The notes beneath the pieces were generated by a model that saw only the letters and a program-made list of their open reading frames with translations, was not told the origin of the DNA and did no database searches. A DNA stretch of 64,000 nucleotides, from positions 3,348,001-3,412,000 of the forward strand of contig NZ_CP049868.1 of assembly GCF_011303555.1 (NCBI RefSeq). Reading direction: 5' to 3'. Origin of the DNA: Pedobacter sp. HDW13. GTDB taxonomy: Bacteria > Bacteroidota > Bacteroidia > Sphingobacteriales > Sphingobacteriaceae. Position 1 is the stretch's first letter. Each line of letters begins with the position of its first letter. A program made the position numbers and the translations under genes. This document shows positions 35,963 to 44,378 of the stretch, one piece after another.

Positions 35963-36646
35963 ATGTTACGAAAACGCATTATAGGCTTATTTGTTTTAGG
36001 AATTGCGCTGCTGGGCTGTGGTAACGGGCAAAGCAAAAGCGATAAGGTTAAAACTTTAGATTCGGCTGACCAAAAAACGGCAGCGGTAGTACAGAAGGAA
36101 CAGAATATACTCTTTTTCGGAACGAGTTTAACAGCTGGTATGGGACTCGATCCTTCGGAAGCTTTTCCTGCCTTGATTCAGAATAAAATCGACTTGTTAA
36201 AATTGCCTTACAAGGTTATTAATGGCGGCTTAAGTGGCGAAACATCTGCCGGCGGTAAGGGAAGGATAGATTGGTTGCTGAAACAGCCTGTGCGTATCTT
36301 TGTACTCGAGTTGGGTGCTAACGATGGTTTAAGAGGCTTGCCTGTTGCGCAAACCATCAAAAACCTGCAGGATATTATAGACCGGGTAAAGGCTAAATAT
36401 CCGGATGCCAAACTGGTGCTGGCAGGTATGCAGGTTCCACCTAATATGGGGGCTAAATATGCAGCCGACTTTAAAAACATATTTCCGGAGCTGGCACGAA
36501 AAAATGATATGAAACTGATCCCGTTTTTGCTGGATAAGGTAGGGGGCATACCGAAATTAAACCAGGCTGATGGTATTCATCCAACTGCAGAAGGAGATAA
36601 GATTTTAGCCGAAAATGTTTGGGTGGTGTTGAAGGATTTATTGTAG
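35963..36646 (+). CDS. tesA: SGNH-family arylesterase/thioesterase, TesA-like lipoprotein
   Basis: 227 residues. A lipoprotein signal ends LLGC (Cys about residue 20). SGNH block I is FFGTSLTAGMGL, where the usual GDS is GTS but the nucleophilic Ser is kept. Block II is NGGLSGETSAGG, block III is ELGANDGLRG and block V is DGIHPTAEG with the catalytic Asp and His. TesA enzymes hydrolyse acyl thioesters, lysophospholipids and aryl esters in the periplasm. Its start lies 60 bases from that of ybbA on the other strand, matching the enterobacterial tesA/ybbAP layout, which argues that the three act together. Confidence 0.9.
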   Translation: MLRKRIIGLFVLGIALLGCGNGQSKSDKVKTLDSADQKTAAVVQKEQNILFFGTSLTAGMGLDPSEAFPALIQNKIDLLKLPYKVINGGLSGETSAGGKGRIDWLLKQPVRIFVLELGANDGLRGLPVAQTIKNLQDIIDRVKAKYPDAKLVLAGMQVPPNMGAKYAADFKNIFPELARKNDMKLIPFLLDKVGGIPKLNQADGIHPTAEGDKILAENVWVVLKDLL

Positions 36647-36659
36647 GTTAATTGCTGAC

Positions 36660-36765
36660 TTTTAACCGCAGAGGACGCAAAGGGTTAAGCGCAAAGCACG
36701 CTGAATTAGGGTAAAAGTTCAAATCATTAATCCTGAGTGGCTTCTGTGCATCCGTGGCAAGAAAA
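36660..36765. repeat. Dispersed intergenic repeat between convergent genes
   Basis: Non-coding tract with CCGCAGAGGACGCAAAGGG and GTGCATCCGTGGC, related to the repeat at 32510-32640. Confidence 0.4.
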
Positions 36766-36766
36766 A

Positions 36767-38560
36767 TTAAGGCAAATCCTCCAACGTACCTAAAAAGGCA
36801 ATAATCTGTTTAATCTCTGTTTTATTTAAATTCAGTTTATCAGCAGATAAAGTTTGGTTGCTCACCTCAATTCCCATTCCCGCTCCTCCACCACGATTAT
36901 AGAAATCCATAACCTGCTCCAGTGTTTTGTACACCCCATTGTGCATGTAAGGTGCCGTTTTGGTAATATTCCTTAAAGTAGAAGTTTTAAAAGCATGCTT
37001 ATATTGTGGGTAAGCGTATAGGGCGTAACGCCCCAGATCCTGATCTAATTTTGGTTTTATGGTATCGGTGCTTGCAGGTACACCTAAAACCTCTGCTTCA
37101 CTTTTAATAAACAGGGGAGCTGGAGTACCATTAAAAAGTGGCACAAAATGGCAACTGCCACACTTAGCTTTTCCCATAAAAAGGTTAAATCCCTTCTTTT
37201 CTTTCTCGTTAAGTTGTTTTTTATCGCCCCGCATATAACGATCAAACTTTGAGTTAAAAGGCGATAAGGACCGGATATAGGAAGCTAGGGCTTGCTGGAT
37301 TTTCCAGGGATCGGCCTTACGGGTTTTATCCTGGTAGGCCTTTTCAAATAAGGTTAAGTAATTTTTCGAAGCATTAATCCGTGCTGATGCCTGTGCAAGC
37401 GATCCATTCATTTCCTGTTTGTGGTGAACCACATCAAGTGCCTGATCTTCGAGCGTGCCTGCTTTTAAATCGTAAAAGAACCCGCGTTGCAAACCGGCAT
37501 AGGTTAATGTTGGGGTATTCCTCAATAAGATTTCACCTTTCGATATTGCAGCCGCTTTGGTTAAACCATCTGTAAAAGCGAGCGATTGGTGGTGACAGCT
37601 GGCACAGCTGCGGTTGCCTCCATTAGAAAGTACCGGGTCGTTAAACAGGGTTTTGCCCAATGCAATTTTAGCGTCACTAATAAATAGCGTGCTGTTGCCT
37701 ACAAATTTATTTACGTTAAACGCATTTGGCTCAAACATGCTCACCGATTCATCGCGCAATGCAGAGCCACTTGCAGCAGTTGGTATGTTTTTTTTCCGGC
37801 GAAGCAGGTTGATGTGTTTACTGATTGGATCAAGATAAACGGTTATAAACGTTAGCCGGTCAAAAGCGTTAAAGTCCGGGTTCCTGGCCAGATAAGCAAG
37901 GGCTGATGCGATTGTTTTATTTGCTGATGTTCCGTCGTATTTCGATAGTACATCTTCAATTCCTGTTAATGCAGAGGCCGTTTCGGGGATTGCCTGTAAA
38001 GCAGCTGGTGTATCAAAGCCGGTAATGCCCAAACTGGTAATCCTGAAAATTTCCAAACGGATAGCATCAAATAGTTGGGCATCGGTAAGCTGGTATTGCT
38101 CATTAAAACGGCTAACACGCTGCAGGTTGAGCTGCATTTTTTTTACCTCGTTTAATAACTCCAGACGGTTTTCCTTCGTTGGCTCTTCATAAATTATTTC
38201 TTCCATTACCTGAAAGCCTGTTGGGTTCTCGATCAGGTTTTCGCCCAATTCAATTTCATCAATTGGTGCGCCATTAAGCATAACAGCCGTTGAAGGGAAA
38301 AAATATTCGATATAATATTCCAGTTGCTTGTATTTTGCTCTTGCCAGTAAAAAGGATTCTTTAATTGCCTTTTCGTTACGGTTTTGAACGGCCTTAAATA
38401 ATTTTTGATCAACAATGCTTTGAAATTCAATAAGCTGCTGATCAAAGTCTGCTTTAACCTGTTCTGCAGCTGATTTGGTTTCTGTTTTGCAGAAAATAGA
38501 TAGCAGCGTAGTGAGGGTTATTAATGAAGCGAAAAAGACAATTTTTTTAAGGCCTGACAT
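36767..38560 (-). CDS. Di-heme cytochrome c peroxidase (MauG/CCP family) with N-terminal helical domain
   Basis: 597 residues. The C-terminal 320 residues are a bacterial di-heme peroxidase with two heme-c sites, CASCHH (Cys319, Cys322, His323) and CGSCH (Cys467, Cys470, His471), and the family segment APYMHNGVYKTLEQVMDFYNRGG near the end. The enzyme reduces hydrogen peroxide in the periplasm, or oxidises a protein partner if MauG-like. The N-terminal 270 residues are helical and lack heme motifs, and may be an imelysin/iron-uptake-like helical bundle (weak). The signal region ends LSIFCK, so the protein may be a lipoprotein. A PhoX-like phosphatase gene lies upstream on the same strand beyond a terminator. 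Confidence 0.88.
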   Translation of the reverse strand: MSGLKKIVFFASLITLTTLLSIFCKTETKSAAEQVKADFDQQLIEFQSIVDQKLFKAVQNRNEKAIKESFLLARAKYKQLEYYIEYFFPSTAVMLNGAPIDEIELGENLIENPTGFQVMEEIIYEEPTKENRLELLNEVKKMQLNLQRVSRFNEQYQLTDAQLFDAIRLEIFRITSLGITGFDTPAALQAIPETASALTGIEDVLSKYDGTSANKTIASALAYLARNPDFNAFDRLTFITVYLDPISKHINLLRRKKNIPTAASGSALRDESVSMFEPNAFNVNKFVGNSTLFISDAKIALGKTLFNDPVLSNGGNRSCASCHHQSLAFTDGLTKAAAISKGEILLRNTPTLTYAGLQRGFFYDLKAGTLEDQALDVVHHKQEMNGSLAQASARINASKNYLTLFEKAYQDKTRKADPWKIQQALASYIRSLSPFNSKFDRYMRGDKKQLNEKEKKGFNLFMGKAKCGSCHFVPLFNGTPAPLFIKSEAEVLGVPASTDTIKPKLDQDLGRYALYAYPQYKHAFKTSTLRNITKTAPYMHNGVYKTLEQVMDFYNRGGGAGMGIEVSNQTLSADKLNLNKTEIKQIIAFLGTLEDLP

Positions 38561-38584
38561 ATTTGGGTAGAGTTGAAATAAAAT

Positions 38585-38618
38585 AGAAAAATCCCTTTCA
38601 GCTACTGCCGAAAGGGAT
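38585..38618 (-). terminator. Terminator after the PhoX-like gene
   Basis: On the minus strand ATCCCTTTC pairs with GAAAGGGAT (38618-38610 with 38599-38591) and a TTTTT run follows. It lies between two same-strand genes and may attenuate read-through into the cytochrome c peroxidase gene. Confidence 0.8.
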
Positions 38619-38635
38619 ATGAAAGCATTTTTGGA

Positions 38636-40123
38636 TTATTTAGAAACGCCGCGAACAATTACAACTTGTCCACCTTCGTTATTGTTAACCAATCTAGTTG
38701 TACCACCATCAGCATTTTTGTACTTATCATTTGTCCAGGTGTGTGGGTGTAAATTAACCACAAACGTATCCGGAATGCCGGTTAAAGCAGATACATCGTA
38801 CATGGCACCATATTCCCAGCTACTTAATAGTGTACTGTTTCCCGGGTTGTATTTCGCATTAAAAGTAGCATCTGTTCTGCGGTGATTCATCTGTAACATC
38901 GGTTTTAACGATTTTGAAGCCATTGCAAACTGCCATATGGTTCCATCATGATCGTTGTTTTTGTAAAATGAATCGCCATCTTCCTGAATGTATACGTAGT
39001 TTTCAGTAACGCAAAGGTTATCAGGATTTACAATGCTTTTTCCAGGATTATCGTTGCCATCAACAGCTACTTCCAATTTACCTTTTAATGGGTTGCTTGC
39101 ATCTAATACCAGCTTGTACACACGGCCCCACATGGTTTTACCGCTTACAGGAGTAATTTTATCGCCCTGGCTAACACCGGTTGCAGTAAAATATACTTCA
39201 CGGCCGTTGGCAGCACTGCCTTTTCTGTAATCGATATCTTCAACACGCGCTAACATTAAAGCTTTTTTATCGATGGTTTGTTGCTGCAACTGGGCACCAG
39301 TACTGCTTTTCACATTATCGAGTTCTACAAATTCTACGTCGTAGGTTTGTCCTTTATCCATGTTGGTTTCAACTGGGTCGTTATTGCTGCGTTTCATCAC
39401 ATATAACTTGCCGTTTTCCAAATCACCCTGTGTATTTGAAACGTACATGGCCAACTGTCCGTCTGTTTCATCTTCGCCAATCATGATTACCGTTTTACCT
39501 GCAAATGCTCCTTTAGGTAGCGGTACGGCATTTTCTGCACTCCATCTGCCCAATGCGCTAACAGTTCTTTGTTTGTTCTTTTTATCGGCCGCCGCAAGTG
39601 GGTCAATGGCATGAATCATTGATTCTGCGCCACTTTCACCTGCAGTTAAAAAAACTGGTTTAGCAAAACCATGTTCTTCAGGGGTTACCATTGTAGCAGA
39701 GCAAAGGCGGGTCATACCGCCATCAGAGTCTACAATGTATTCTCCTTTTACCGGTTTGAAATTTTTATCTAAGTACACGCGCGATACCGATTGAAGGATT
39801 TCATGGTTGTTAATCATAATGAAGCCTTCACCAGCAGGGTTTTTAATAATTCCGGCTCCATCTGGCTGTGCACCAAAAATGAAGTTTGGCGATTCAGGCA
39901 ATACATCGTCCGAGCTGATTAGTGTAGTAATGTTCAGGCTTTCGAAACCAGGCATTGCTTTTACCAATGATGGGTTAACCGAATAATCTTTTAAGGTAAC
40001 CGCAGTGGTTTCTGGTGTTTCTGGTTCATTGTTCTTTTTACAGGCACTGATTACCACTGCTGAAGTAACGAATGCGGCAACAGCAAGGGCCAAAGCCTTT
40101 TGCTTTAATAGCGTTTTGTTCAT
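38636..40123 (-). CDS. PhoX-like (DUF839) phosphatase, lipoprotein
   Basis: 495 residues. The signal ends VISAC with the lipidated Cys at residue 28. The body matches PhoX/DUF839 beta-propeller proteins, with FIMINNHE, DSDGGMTRLCSATMVTPEEHGF, MIGEDETDG, the NPDNLCVTENYVYIQEDGD segment and a C-terminal TNDKYKNADGG. PhoX enzymes are calcium- and iron-dependent phosphomonoesterases. This lineage is often called simply a phosphatase because activity is untested. The NNHE and EDE motifs that bind metals are present. A clear promoter lies 23 bases upstream of the start. Confidence 0.85.
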   Translation of the reverse strand: MNKTLLKQKALALAVAAFVTSAVVISACKKNNEPETPETTAVTLKDYSVNPSLVKAMPGFESLNITTLISSDDVLPESPNFIFGAQPDGAGIIKNPAGEGFIMINNHEILQSVSRVYLDKNFKPVKGEYIVDSDGGMTRLCSATMVTPEEHGFAKPVFLTAGESGAESMIHAIDPLAAADKKNKQRTVSALGRWSAENAVPLPKGAFAGKTVIMIGEDETDGQLAMYVSNTQGDLENGKLYVMKRSNNDPVETNMDKGQTYDVEFVELDNVKSSTGAQLQQQTIDKKALMLARVEDIDYRKGSAANGREVYFTATGVSQGDKITPVSGKTMWGRVYKLVLDASNPLKGKLEVAVDGNDNPGKSIVNPDNLCVTENYVYIQEDGDSFYKNNDHDGTIWQFAMASKSLKPMLQMNHRRTDATFNAKYNPGNSTLLSSWEYGAMYDVSALTGIPDTFVVNLHPHTWTNDKYKNADGGTTRLVNNNEGGQVVIVRGVSK

Positions 40124-40145
40124 AAGTTTTGTTTTCCGTTTGCGG

Positions 40146-40153
40146 CAAAATTA
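40146..40153 (-). promoter_or_regulatory. Promoter box of the PhoX-like gene
   Basis: Minus-strand TAATTTTG (40153-40146) matches TAnnTTTG. Predicted transcription start is near 40140, giving a leader of about 17 bases. Confidence 0.55.
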
Positions 40154-40350
40154 CATTGGCTATGTTGCGAAAAATTAAAGTATATGTTAAGCTAAACTGC
40201 ATTGCGCTATTTAGAATGGTTCTGCCATACCGGTTTAATATTCAGCCGTATCCAATCCGCTTTTTGGGGGCTTGATCCGCATTCCAACTCAGATAAAAAT
40301 TTGGGGTAAGGCCTAATATCCAGTATATTGCATCTCCATAATCTCCCTTC

Positions 40351-41859
40351 ATGAAAATGCCCCTAATCAGAATATTTATTCTCTTCCTAATGACAGTTGC
40401 GCTGGGTTGCGGAGGTAATGCATCACATAAGCAAAACAACAGGCCAACTGCCGAAGCAGATACCACAGCTAAAAATTTACTTACTGTAAACCACATGCAT
40501 GGCGATTTAGCTGTTTTGTGGGGAGCCATTAAAGAACTGCATCCGGGCTATGGTTTTTATACGCCAGCAACCCAATTAAAGCAGGCTTATCAAAATGTTT
40601 ACAACAGCCTAAAAAGACCGCTTTCTGAAAGTGAGTTTATAGATGCAGTGTATCCCTTTTTATGCCAGTTAAGGTGTGGGCATACCCAGTTAAAACATGC
40701 CGCATCATTTAAACCATCGGGCGATAAGAAAGTACCGCACTTGCCTTTTCATGTATTGGTACAACAGCACAGGGTGTGGATTACCGGGCATCAGGTTCAG
40801 GAACTACATGCAGGGGATGAAATTATTACAATGAATGGTATTCCGGTTTCCGAAATGATTGATCATGGTTTTAACCTGTATTGTGGTGATGGTTATAATG
40901 AAACATTTAAAGAATTGTTTTTAAGCGAATACGATGGTTTTGAAGATGTTTGTAACAAATACTTCCACTGGCAGCCCCCATACACACTTAACTTACGTAC
41001 TGCCAAAGGTGGGTTGAAAACAGTAAAGCTGATAGCAAATGACGCAAAAATACCTGCTGAAACACAAAAAACGGTCGATAATTTTGCCGGATGGACAGTA
41101 GCCGGTGAAATTGAAAATTCGCGTTTACGCTTTCAAAAAAATAAATCGACAGCCTGGTTTCAGGTAAGTCCCTTTGCGTATACCGATACTGTGGTATATG
41201 AAAAAGCTTTTGCCCTGATTAAACGGAAAGATATCAGGAATTTGGTGCTCGATTTAAGGCACAACACCGGTGGAGATATCAGGGTGGCTATCCGTTTATT
41301 GTCTTACCTGGCTGATGCTGATTATAATATTGTTGCCGATGTAAAATCGAGGTTCGCTGATCCTGCTTCCAGTCAGTTTGCCCGGTATTTTGATGCCGGA
41401 ATTACCAGTGGTTTTAAGCTCGGTTTTAAAGCCGGGGCTAAGGCAGGTAACTGGCACCACATTACTGTTACACCAGAATTTGGACAACTATACGGGCCAT
41501 TTAAACTTGCTAAAACGAATCACTTTGATGGCAATCTGATTGTGTTGATTGATGGAGCCACTTTTTCGTCAGGCGCACTTTTTACAGCAGCGTTAAAGGC
41601 GCAAAATAAAAATGTTAAGTTTATTGGGCGGGAAACAGCAGGTTCGGAAGAGGGCTGTAACGGTATGACAGTGCAACGGCTAACCTTACCCAACAGCAAG
41701 ATCGTAGTCGATTTTCCGTGGATGCGTGTGGTATCTGTAGCTAAAAATGCAAGTCGTGGCCGTGGCATTATGCCCAATTATACTGTTAATTACAGCCCCG
41801 CCGATGTACTAAGCAATAAGGACCTTGATTTAAATAAAGCCCTGGCGCTGCTGAGGTAA
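40351..41859 (+). CDS. S41-family (C-terminal processing type) peptidase, lipoprotein
   Basis: 502 residues. The lipoprotein signal ends ALGC. The central part contains a small PDZ-like segment (LHAGDEIITMNGIPVSEMI). The S41 catalytic domain has NLVLDLRHNTGGDIRVAIRLL, then LIVLIDGATFSSGALFTAALK with the serine nucleophile region, and IGRETAGSEEGCNG. It should cleave peptides or protein C-termini at the outer side of the envelope. It is a single gene, divergent from the PhoX-like gene. Its substrate is unknown. Confidence 0.9.
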   Translation: MKMPLIRIFILFLMTVALGCGGNASHKQNNRPTAEADTTAKNLLTVNHMHGDLAVLWGAIKELHPGYGFYTPATQLKQAYQNVYNSLKRPLSESEFIDAVYPFLCQLRCGHTQLKHAASFKPSGDKKVPHLPFHVLVQQHRVWITGHQVQELHAGDEIITMNGIPVSEMIDHGFNLYCGDGYNETFKELFLSEYDGFEDVCNKYFHWQPPYTLNLRTAKGGLKTVKLIANDAKIPAETQKTVDNFAGWTVAGEIENSRLRFQKNKSTAWFQVSPFAYTDTVVYEKAFALIKRKDIRNLVLDLRHNTGGDIRVAIRLLSYLADADYNIVADVKSRFADPASSQFARYFDAGITSGFKLGFKAGAKAGNWHHITVTPEFGQLYGPFKLAKTNHFDGNLIVLIDGATFSSGALFTAALKAQNKNVKFIGRETAGSEEGCNGMTVQRLTLPNSKIVVDFPWMRVVSVAKNASRGRGIMPNYTVNYSPADVLSNKDLDLNKALALLR

Positions 41860-42384
41860 TGATCATCGCTCAGGCAGGTATCTTAATGGGCAAAATATTT
41901 AAGCTTATTCCTTGCACCGGCTATAACCAATATCCAGATACTATCCATATGTTATTCCATTAGGTTACATTAATACCGTGCCATTTCTGTTTCAAAACTA
42001 TTATAAAACAGGGCTTCAATCTGTTTTTTACTTGCCCATTTAGTTGCCCAAAATTATGGACAGGCCTTTTGGCATATCGTAACGGCTGTTTTTTTTGTGA
42101 AATGACCCCAAACTGAGGTATTTAAAGTCGGAACACTTAATGGTAGTTTCTGTTGTGAATTGACTCAAAAAAATAATAATGATTAATGTTTTGGATAACA
42201 ATTCTTTGAAACTGTGGAACAAGGTTTAATTCGTTTTGGGGAAAAGTGTGGAATTATTTCTACACCTTTTTATCACGGTTAATCTTTCCTTAGTTGGAAG
42301 ACGGAAAAATGAAGCGCAAAGGCTTTGTTTTGCCTGTTCTTAGCCCATTAATCAGATACTGGGATAAAATACCTCAAAAACTGT
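41860..42384. other. Intergenic region between convergent genes
   Basis: 525 bases without a credible gene. The only frame (42040-42222, minus strand) has a non-protein-like composition and no start context. Apart from the terminator at its right edge, no recognisable element was found. Confidence 0.5.
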
Positions 42385-42407
42385 TCAGTGTAATTTTTGA
42401 GGTATTT
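42367..42407 (-). terminator. Terminator overlapping the sulfatase stop codon
   Basis: A perfect 14-bp stem (42367-42380 with 42394-42407) holds the TGA of the sulfatase gene in its loop. On the minus strand the stem is followed by a T-rich segment. Confidence 0.75.
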
Positions 42408-43983
42408 GGATCTGTTTATTTGATGTAAGTTCATCAGGAAAAGAAACAGGCTTTGAGGTACTGCTTACAACAGGCATTTGTGCACCACGCTCTTTTAGGG
42501 TTTTCCCTAAAATGTTGGCCAGCTTTTTAGTTTCTGTCGGATTTGAGGCTGCCAGATCGTTTTTCTCCGAAATGTCCTTACTTAAATCGTACAGCTCTAA
42601 GGCCTGGTTGCGCATGCGGTAAATCAGTTTCCATTTACCGTATCTTAAGGCACTATAATAATTGATGCCTAAAAGCTGCTCCTCTTTTTCATTGGTCCAT
42701 TTATTGGGGTAATGAAAAACCAGTGGGCGATCATTGAGTTTAATAGCGGGATTTTTTAAGGTGGGTACTAAGCTTAAACCATCCAGCTTTTGAATCGTTT
42801 TTTTATCAGTTATACCTGCCCAATCGAGCATTGTGGGGAAAAAATCATCAATAATTACGGGATTGGCGTTAATGCTCTGTGCTTTAGCTACGCCCGGCCA
42901 TTTTACAAGCATTGGCTCGCGGATACCACCTTCGTATACCGAACCTTTACCCGAGCGGTAAGGGAAATTGTGGGTGTTAACCGCGCCACCACGACCATGC
43001 GCATCTAAGCCTCCATTATCGCTCATAAACACAATAATGGTATTTTCTGCTACACCTTTCTCTGTAAGGAAGTCCATAATATCTCCCAAACTTTTGTCCA
43101 TGCCCTCAACCATACTGGCATACTTTGCTTCGGCACTATCCAAACCTGCATCGTAATAGCTTTGCACAAAGCGTTTATCGGCCATAAGGGGTACATGTAC
43201 CGCATAGTGTGCCAGGTTTAAATAAAAAGGTTCTTTTCTGGCAATGGGTGTTTCCATTGCTTTTTTAGCTTCTAAAGTCAAAGCCTCTGTTAAAAAAGTA
43301 CCGCTGTTGTAATATTCCTGTAAATCGGGCACGGCTTGTGCCTGTGCTTTGCCAGGTAAGTTGCCGTAGCGCTGTTCGGAAAGATAACTTTGCGGATGCC
43401 CTGCCGAGTGACCTGCAATATTAACCATAAAGCCCAGGTTATATGGATTTGAGCCTGGCGTGCCCATCGAGCCCCAATGCGCCTTACCTACGTGAATGGT
43501 ATAATAACCGGCTTTTTTGAGCAATTGTGGGAAAGTAGTGGCATAAACCGTATTTTCTGTATTGGTGGTATTGCTTAATCCGTTAATGTTCCAGTTTAAA
43601 GGGGCAAATTGCTCGTCTTTGGCATCGGTAGGTTCGTTTTTATTGGGCGATGTCCAATTGGTAATGTGGGTACGCGCAGTGTTCATACCGGTTAGCAGGC
43701 TTGTTCTGGTAGGTGTACAAACAGGTTGTGCGTAGGCGTTGGTAAATTTCATGCCTTGCCTGGCCAACCGCTCCATATTGGGTGTATGGTACCGCTTATT
43801 CAAGGGCATCACTTCAGCGCAAAACGGAACCGAAGTATCCATTATGCCCATATCGTCTACTAAAAATAATATAATATTTGGCCGGGTTTTCTTTTGTTGC
43901 GCAAAAGCATTTAGGCTAATTAAAAGTAATAGCACACCAAATGAATGCTGAATTAACTTGTATGTTTTTAATGTTGTTTTCAA
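42385..43983 (-). CDS. Type I sulfatase (arylsulfatase family), exported
   Basis: 532 residues with a signal peptide ending AFAQ. The sulfatase fold starts with RPNIILFLVDDMG (calcium-binding Asp pair). The active-site signature is CTPTR with Cys89, the residue converted to formylglycine, followed by SLLTGMNTARTH. Later motifs are GKAHWGS, FLNLAHYAVHVP, IVFMSDNGG and LVKWPG. It hydrolyses sulfate esters on carbohydrates or aryl compounds in the periplasm. A Cys-type site needs a maturase (FGE or anSME); neither is in the window. It is divergent from the DyP-glycyl-radical gene and shares its 395-base upstream region. Confidence 0.92.
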   Translation of the reverse strand: MKTTLKTYKLIQHSFGVLLLLISLNAFAQQKKTRPNIILFLVDDMGIMDTSVPFCAEVMPLNKRYHTPNMERLARQGMKFTNAYAQPVCTPTRTSLLTGMNTARTHITNWTSPNKNEPTDAKDEQFAPLNWNINGLSNTTNTENTVYATTFPQLLKKAGYYTIHVGKAHWGSMGTPGSNPYNLGFMVNIAGHSAGHPQSYLSEQRYGNLPGKAQAQAVPDLQEYYNSGTFLTEALTLEAKKAMETPIARKEPFYLNLAHYAVHVPLMADKRFVQSYYDAGLDSAEAKYASMVEGMDKSLGDIMDFLTEKGVAENTIIVFMSDNGGLDAHGRGGAVNTHNFPYRSGKGSVYEGGIREPMLVKWPGVAKAQSINANPVIIDDFFPTMLDWAGITDKKTIQKLDGLSLVPTLKNPAIKLNDRPLVFHYPNKWTNEKEEQLLGINYYSALRYGKWKLIYRMRNQALELYDLSKDISEKNDLAASNPTETKKLANILGKTLKERGAQMPVVSSTSKPVSFPDELTSNKQIQIPQKLH

Positions 43984-44378
43984 TTTGGTTAGTCAATTAG
44001 TTAATAGCTGTTTTACTCTAAGATAGGTTAAATATTTAAGGCCGGATAACGCAAACGTTTGACCGATTTTAATAAAAGGATTCAGAAAAAAGAAGTTGGA
44101 TAACGATAAAAGACCGGTATTTTTTATTCATTTTTATTGCTTAATGCTATGAGGTGCCAGAGATGATGTTTCCGGTGTTAAATCACAATTCGCGCTTAAT
44201 TATTGGAGGAGAACATGTGTAAGTCGATGTAGGTGTTGTGTTAGTAGATGTGTAGTTAAAAATAGGGTGTTTATACGGTGTGTAAATACATAAAAATATG
44301 GTTACTTAGCAGTAGGCTTAACTTCCGATCGCAGATAAGGCCAGACTTAACCATCTATAAACATAAACATCTCGAACA
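43984..44378. promoter_or_regulatory. Shared upstream region with a five-codon frame behind a strong Shine-Dalgarno site
   Basis: 395 bases between divergent starts. The notable element is GGAGGAGAAC (44205-44214) followed by ATG at 44215 and a five-codon frame (MCKSM) ending at 44232. A perfect Shine-Dalgarno is unusual here, since most genes in the window have none. The rest is a GT-rich stretch (44235-44290) and an AT-rich segment up to the ATG at 44379. No TAnnTTTG box is convincing. Confidence 0.4.

Noticed and set aside
42040..42222. 60-residue minus-strand frame in the gap before the sulfatase
   Set aside because: No protein-like composition, no promoter or start context, and it lies in an AT-rich convergent gap.
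44211..44232. Five-codon frame upstream of the DyP/glycyl-radical gene as a true gene
   Set aside because: Too short to call a gene; kept only as a possible regulatory leader.
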